The position numbers and the translations under genes were made by a program. The notes under the pieces are model-generated. The model saw only the letters and a program-made list of their open reading frames with translations, was not told the DNA's origin and searched no databases. A stretch of 64,000 nt of DNA from Archilochus colubris (taxonomy: Eukaryota; Chordata; Aves; Apodiformes; Trochilidae): positions 2,551,127-2,615,126 of the forward strand of contig CM041092.1 in the NCBI GenBank assembly GCA_023079485.1, read 5' to 3'. Positions 59,101 through 64,000 of this stretch are shown here, piece after piece. Positions within the stretch are counted from its first letter, which is position 1. Each line of letters starts with the position of its first letter.

Positions 59101-61429
59101 ACTTCTTGGTATTAAATGTCTCATGTGAAATGCATTAAGTCTTGGCAACAAGGTCAGACTCCAGGTCTTGCTCTTGAAGGAGTTTTCATTGCATCTGAAG
59201 GGGGCTGCATTTGTAACCCAGGATTCAGGTATTCAATACTCTAAAAAGCCATTTTCTTTTTGAACATATTGTTATCTTTAGGAAGTGATGTACCCATGAA
59301 CCAAGGTGCTGTACTGGGGAGCTACTCAGCCTTGGCTCTGTGATGATATTTTCTGTTCTTTTTCTCAAAAGTTATTTGAACCACATTTTAGCACTAACCC
59401 CTACTTTAGAAATTTTATTTCTTAATTATGAGAACACAGCCCAGTAAACTGTGATAAATTGGTACAAACCTGATGTGTCATGCAAGTTCAGGCCCAAGGA
59501 AAGTTTTATTTTGTTTACATCCCATTAGGAGTGACCTTCATAAAGAATTCCACAACAAATATGAGCCTAAAATTAAAGTTTTAAGTAATGGGCTTATATT
59601 ACAGAATAAAATCTTTAATGAGCTCAAGCTAACTTCAGTTCAAAATTGCATCTATTTTTTTTTTTAAACTTTTAAAACTCTCCCACCAAGTACAATCCAA
59701 TCCAAACCACTGGGGCCACGTTGCTGTGCTTGGTACCTGACCCTGTCTTCAGAAGCTGCTTTTGTTATCTAAGTGTGCATGGGGTTTGCAATCCTTTCCC
59801 AGCAGATCCAGCTGCAGGATGTTAAAAAAGAATCAGAGGGAAAATGCTGGGAATGCTTAATCCAAGAAGGGAGAAACCAGACCAAACCAAACTCGATCAA
59901 AACGGAACGAGATATTTTGTATTGTTCTCTGAAAGGGTTTTGCACCCAGTGACTGATTTGCATTTTGTCAGGCAGGAGGGATTTTCATGAGCCTGGAACA
60001 TTTCTGTCCACCAGAGACAGGGGTTTATAACTCCAAGGCTGGATTCCTTCAAGGCTTTGGGACCTCATCCTGGGGTAAATGAGAGAACGTCCATTGACTT
60101 CAGCTGGAAGAGGATCAAGCCCCTTAAACATGCACTGAAATGGCTTTCTGAAGCCTCTGAACTTGAGCCCAGGATTTATCAAGTCTGTGTCATATTATAT
60201 GTTGAAATCAGGCAGCAATTGTGTTTTCACATGGCTTTGGCAAGAACCCAGGAGAGGCTTGGGGACTTCAACTGACTTTCTCATGGAGTGAAACTGGAGG
60301 AAATATTTTTACAACACCCTGCAGGGAGAAACTTGGTAGTTTGCTCCCCCATTGTGTACCAGCAGTGGGTTCTTTGCCATGATGTTCAGCTCTACAGAGG
60401 CTTTTCTCTCCATTTATTTGTAGTTAATATTTTAATCAGTATTTATGGGTGGAAAGACCCTTCAGTTCTTCAGCAGCAGCATTCTAATAAATCTGTCACG
60501 CTGAGCCACTGCTCCCCCATCAGCTTCTGTGGTGGTGAAGTATCCTGGTACATGTGTTAAGAATTTATTGGTAGGCTTTGCTTTCTTTAGATTAGTGAAA
60601 TGGATTGGTGAGTTTTGTTTAACTTAAATACCAGTTTTCTGAGACTTAGGCTAGGTGCATTTAGTCTGGGGATTCAAAATGCTGACAAAATAGTGAGAAA
60701 ACTGATATTTCCCCCCTAATATATGTGTGATTTTCAATGTGCCCTTAAAATGGTGAGGCTTAGGAAATGGACCTAAAGGACTGTAATAATATATGATCCA
60801 TACCTGGAATGTAATCTCTGTATTCACATGATTGTCATAGCTACATGCAAGTCACCCACTGAGATCCCTATAACCAAGGTAATATGAGTATTTCTTTTAA
60901 TTTCAAAATGCCCATTTTGGCTCTGCCTCTATATGCTTTGTCCAAACACTGAGACATTTATCTAACATCTGCAAGTCAATATCTTCCAGTGGAGCTTATC
61001 ATTAACCCCCTTTCTTGTTTGCTGGGATGTTACCTTCTGGGTGATTGATAAAATCCAAAATCCATGCAGAATATCCATTGCAATCAGATGCAGCTTGATC
61101 TGTCAGCAGCCAGCTCTGCAGAGGCATTTGGAAGCCTTGAGGGTGCTGGCTGTGCAGAGTCTGAGAGGGGCCTGCACCAGCTCTGGGGACAAATGATGAC
61201 ATTCCTGAAGTTGTTTTTTTTTTGGCTTGCACTGTTTGGTGTCATTGCCTCTGAGTTTTGCAACAGCAAAAAAGCAGCAGAGGAAGGGAAAGTGTGGGAA
61301 CCCGAGCAGCACCCGCCTTTCTTTGAATACTTCCAAAAGGGCCTGCGGGCAAATCCTATTAATTAAAAGAAATAGGAAACTCTGTTGGTCTCTACTTCCA
61401 TGGGAGTTTCAGTGTGTGGGGGGTAGGTG
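56198..61429. other. Non-coding DNA, pyrimidine-rich in part
   Basis: No exon or RNA gene supported. Bases 56800-57480 are unusually C/T-rich on the plus strand. It also has octamers at 57709-57716 and 59956-59963 and a C10 run at 58577-58586. The paired frames at 56979-57191 (minus) come from the pyrimidine-rich part. Confidence 0.5.
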
Positions 61430-61730
61430 GTTGAGTGCAGCCTGCGTGGATGTTGGGATGGTGGATGAGCTGCTCAGAGCCTGGCACCAGCCCAGGAGGA
61501 TCCCTTCCACTTCCCCTTGCAAGGCTGTTCGTGGCCTTGGATGGGGCTTTGGGTTGTGTCCTGCTGTCCTGCTTCTCCATCTGGGTCCCAGGGAGTGTCA
61601 GGCTGTGTCCCCCGTGGCTGCTGTGTCCCACCCATGCCTCTGCCCCCCGTGGATGCTGTGTCCTACATGGATGCTCTGCTCCACCACGCTCTCTGCAGCC
61701 CTCCCGGAGTCATCTTGTCCTGTGAGATGG
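61430..61730. other. GC-rich pocket with 35-bp duplication
   Basis: Richer in G+C than its surroundings and open in three plus-strand frames at once, including the longest frame of the window (61227-61832, 201 codons). Simultaneous openness in several frames points to composition rather than coding. Within it a 35-bp unit starting CCCCGTGG and containing TGCTGTGTCC is imperfectly duplicated in tandem (61610-61644, 61645-61679). Confidence 0.45.
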
Positions 61731-64000
61731 AGGTTTTTACCCTTGCCCCTGGTTTCTCAAGGCTCCCCAAGTACAGGGAACCCTCTGCTGTGTCTCTTTC
61801 CCTACCAGCAATGGATCTCAGGTGGGTTTTAGTTGGGAGAGGAGGATCTCTTGCAGACCTGATCTGCGATGGCTGTGGGATGTAGGAATGTGTGTGGGCT
61901 GCCCTGAGATCAGAGCAGTCCCTGAGGTGACCCTGGGAACTGTCAGCTTGTTTTTCCTCTTTTGGAAGCTCACCTGAGTCTCACGTTATAATAAGACCCT
62001 GGAGTAGGAGGCATTCTGCCCTCTCCACACCCCTCCTGCAGCTCCTCCAGGCAGCAGAAGCTCCAGAGTAGGTATTTTTATAGACTACATTGTCAACGTG
62101 CTCCTCAAATTTGGCTATCCCTTTCCTGCCATATGTCCCTGGCATTTTCCTTCAGCTGAAGCAAGCCCCCCTGACAGCCAGCACAGAAGCTGTCAGTCAC
62201 CTCCACATCTCTCCAGTCACTTGACAGGCCCTGGGGACCACCTGCTCATAGCCATGACTTCTTTTTCCCTCATCCCCATCACTTGGTACATCTGCCTTTT
62301 CCACCTCAAAGCTGTCCCTGATCAAACACCTCCTATTTTCTGGACCCCTCACTGCTGCCACATTTCCTTATCTGCTGCCTCCCTCCATCACTTTCAGCTA
62401 GAAAGAAGATTAAAGTCCAAGCAGCATTCCATAAAGTCCTTGAGTGGCCATCAGGCCCCCTGCTCAAGTGATGTGCAGTTCTTTTTGCTCTTCCTGCCAT
62501 TACTTGCATGGACGTTGAGTTACAGCCTTTGTCATTTCTCATGTCTCTGACTCGTTCCAAAGTCCCCTACAGCTCACCCCTGGAAAGAGATTTTAAATTT
62601 TGTGGCATCCTGTGTGTTTGTGAGGGTTTGCACAAGGATCTGGCTGTTGTTCACACGCTCCAAGAGTTATGATAAAGAACTGTGAAATATAAAAAGATCA
62701 TGAAAATTATACATGTTGCTGCAAGTTACTGTTATTGCTATTGATATTTTAATTAATCCTGAATTTATTGTTTATGTTTGGCTTGTCTGTATTTCAGTGA
62801 CTGAGTCATTGGTTTCACTAAGATCAAAGAATAAGCTGCCTTTATCTCTGGGGGGAGAAATGGTTTTTTTCAGAGATGGTTTTAGAGATGAAGTTTCACT
62901 TGGGTGGCAAGAGCTGGTCCAACAACTCAATTTTTAATTTTTTTTTTGTTATAAAATAAACAGAATTTTAAAGTTACTAAACATGAAGCAGATTTGCTAC
63001 CATGTAAGGATAAAATACTGAGAGAACGCAGTGTGAAATCACTTTTAAATTGAGGGTTTTGTTGTGTTTAGAGCTGCTGGAGGGAAGCAGTGGGGCACGT
63101 TGGAGGAGTTAGGAGGGGAACAGGCCTCTCCTTTTCTGGTCTTCTCACAGATCAGCCTCTAGATCTCTAGAAAGCCTCTTTTGAAGCAAAAAATTAGTAG
63201 GCTTTTGGGTTAGTACCAAAAGATCCAGAATGGATCTAGTCCATTTTGTTTAACCTTAACAATTGACAAATGTAACCTGTTCTTTGTGTGCATAAGTACC
63301 TCGCTCTGATGCTTCTAAAAGGATGGGGGTTTAAAGTGATTTGTAGAGAAAAGGGGGACTTTGCTCCTGAGAAAAATCCTTCTTCTGCTTGAAAACCTCA
63401 CAAAGAGTGAAAACACCTTTTCTGAGATTTTTTTTTAATTTACTGCCATTCTTAATTTAGTAGCAAGCTTCTCTACCAAGAGTTGTCTTCTAGTGTATTT
63501 CCTTTTCAGGTCACCAATAGTTTTTATCCTTTCTATTCTGTCTGTCTGTCTATTCATTGATTTGCCTTTTTCCCTTCCATCCAGACATGGTTTTGTGGTT
63601 TCTTTTTCAGGCATTTTGTGCTGCTGCAGCTGTTGGGGTGTTTTTTTTAACTTACTTTTGTGGGTAACTTAAATCTTTCTGGGAAGAAGTACAAATTATT
63701 GAGGATATTTCATTTTGACTTAAAAGTCTGATTGGGAGACACTATTTTGATTTACTGTTAAAACAGAAACATGTCTGATGCAATGCTGGAGGTCTTAAAT
63801 CTTGAGTTTCTAATTCTGATTGGGTTTGTTTTGTTTTGTGCTATAATATATATTCCTTGGCATTGTTTAAAATTGTTTTCCTGAGCAGAGGTCAGGTGAA
63901 AATGAAATGATGTTATCAGGAACAGCTGCAGTCTGAGTACAAATCTGCAGCATTTTGAGGAACATTCACTTAATTCTTGAAAGGAAAAAATAGAGAAGAA
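61731..64000. other. Non-coding, pyrimidine-rich then AT-rich
   Basis: Bases 62000-62580 are strongly C/T-rich on the plus strand and give the 150-codon frame at 62098-62550, which matches no family I know. From 62600 on the sequence is AT-rich, with a TCTG repeat at about 63537-63553. No gene seen up to the window edge. Confidence 0.5.

Noticed and set aside
61227..61832. Longest open frame (201 codons, plus strand)
   Set aside because: The region is GC-rich and open in three overlapping frames. The product has no recognisable domain, and a length near 200 codons is within reach of chance for 64 kb read in six frames.

Overview
This window is nuclear DNA from a bird, most likely a songbird or close relative. 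The evidence is a set of thirteen CR1 LINE fragments carrying the typical avian 3' tail: a stem resembling GAGGTGTCCCTG, then a GATGATCTTTAAGGTCC-like block, then TTCCAACC, ending in short ATTCTATG-like or TGATGATT repeats. The rest is AT-rich, CpG-poor DNA full of poly-T and poly-A runs. Nothing looks bacterial, viral or organellar. I could not identify a confirmed protein-coding exon, tRNA, rRNA or other RNA gene. The long open frames are either CR1 sequence, its antisense shadow, or of a length that chance would give in 64 kb. The window is therefore best read as a gene desert or the inside of a very large intron.

Layout. Bases 1-8500 hold one CR1 scrap (371-496) and AT-rich DNA, with an inverted pair of octamer motifs at 7980-8003. 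Bases 8500-20000 hold CR1 copies at 8507, 13262, 15036 and a scrap at 19470, plus several small tandem and inverted repeats. At 20332-20985 lies the longest and best-preserved CR1, on the minus strand, with the readable C-terminal part of its ORF2 broken by a frameshift. Bases 26400-36000 hold CR1 pieces at 26401, 32498, 34133 and 35634. One of these (32270-32673) looks like the pre-RT linker of a LINE ORF2 joined directly to a CR1 tail, and another (34133) has a 20-bp unit amplified four times. The stretch 36000-52900 has one CR1 (44385). The last part has CR1 copies at 52961 and 56111, a (GT)13 microsatellite, a 24-base A run and pyrimidine-rich sequence.

Four stretches stand out from this background and are my best guesses for functional content: 28000-29170, 33240-33640, 36780-37720 and 49600-50560. 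They combine TAATTA homeodomain-type motifs, octamer motifs, locally retained CpGs and an absence of recognisable repeats. They look like conserved developmental enhancers. That is inference only: no alignment could be run, and I cannot name the gene they would serve. The one unexplained coding-like frame is at 43899-44111.
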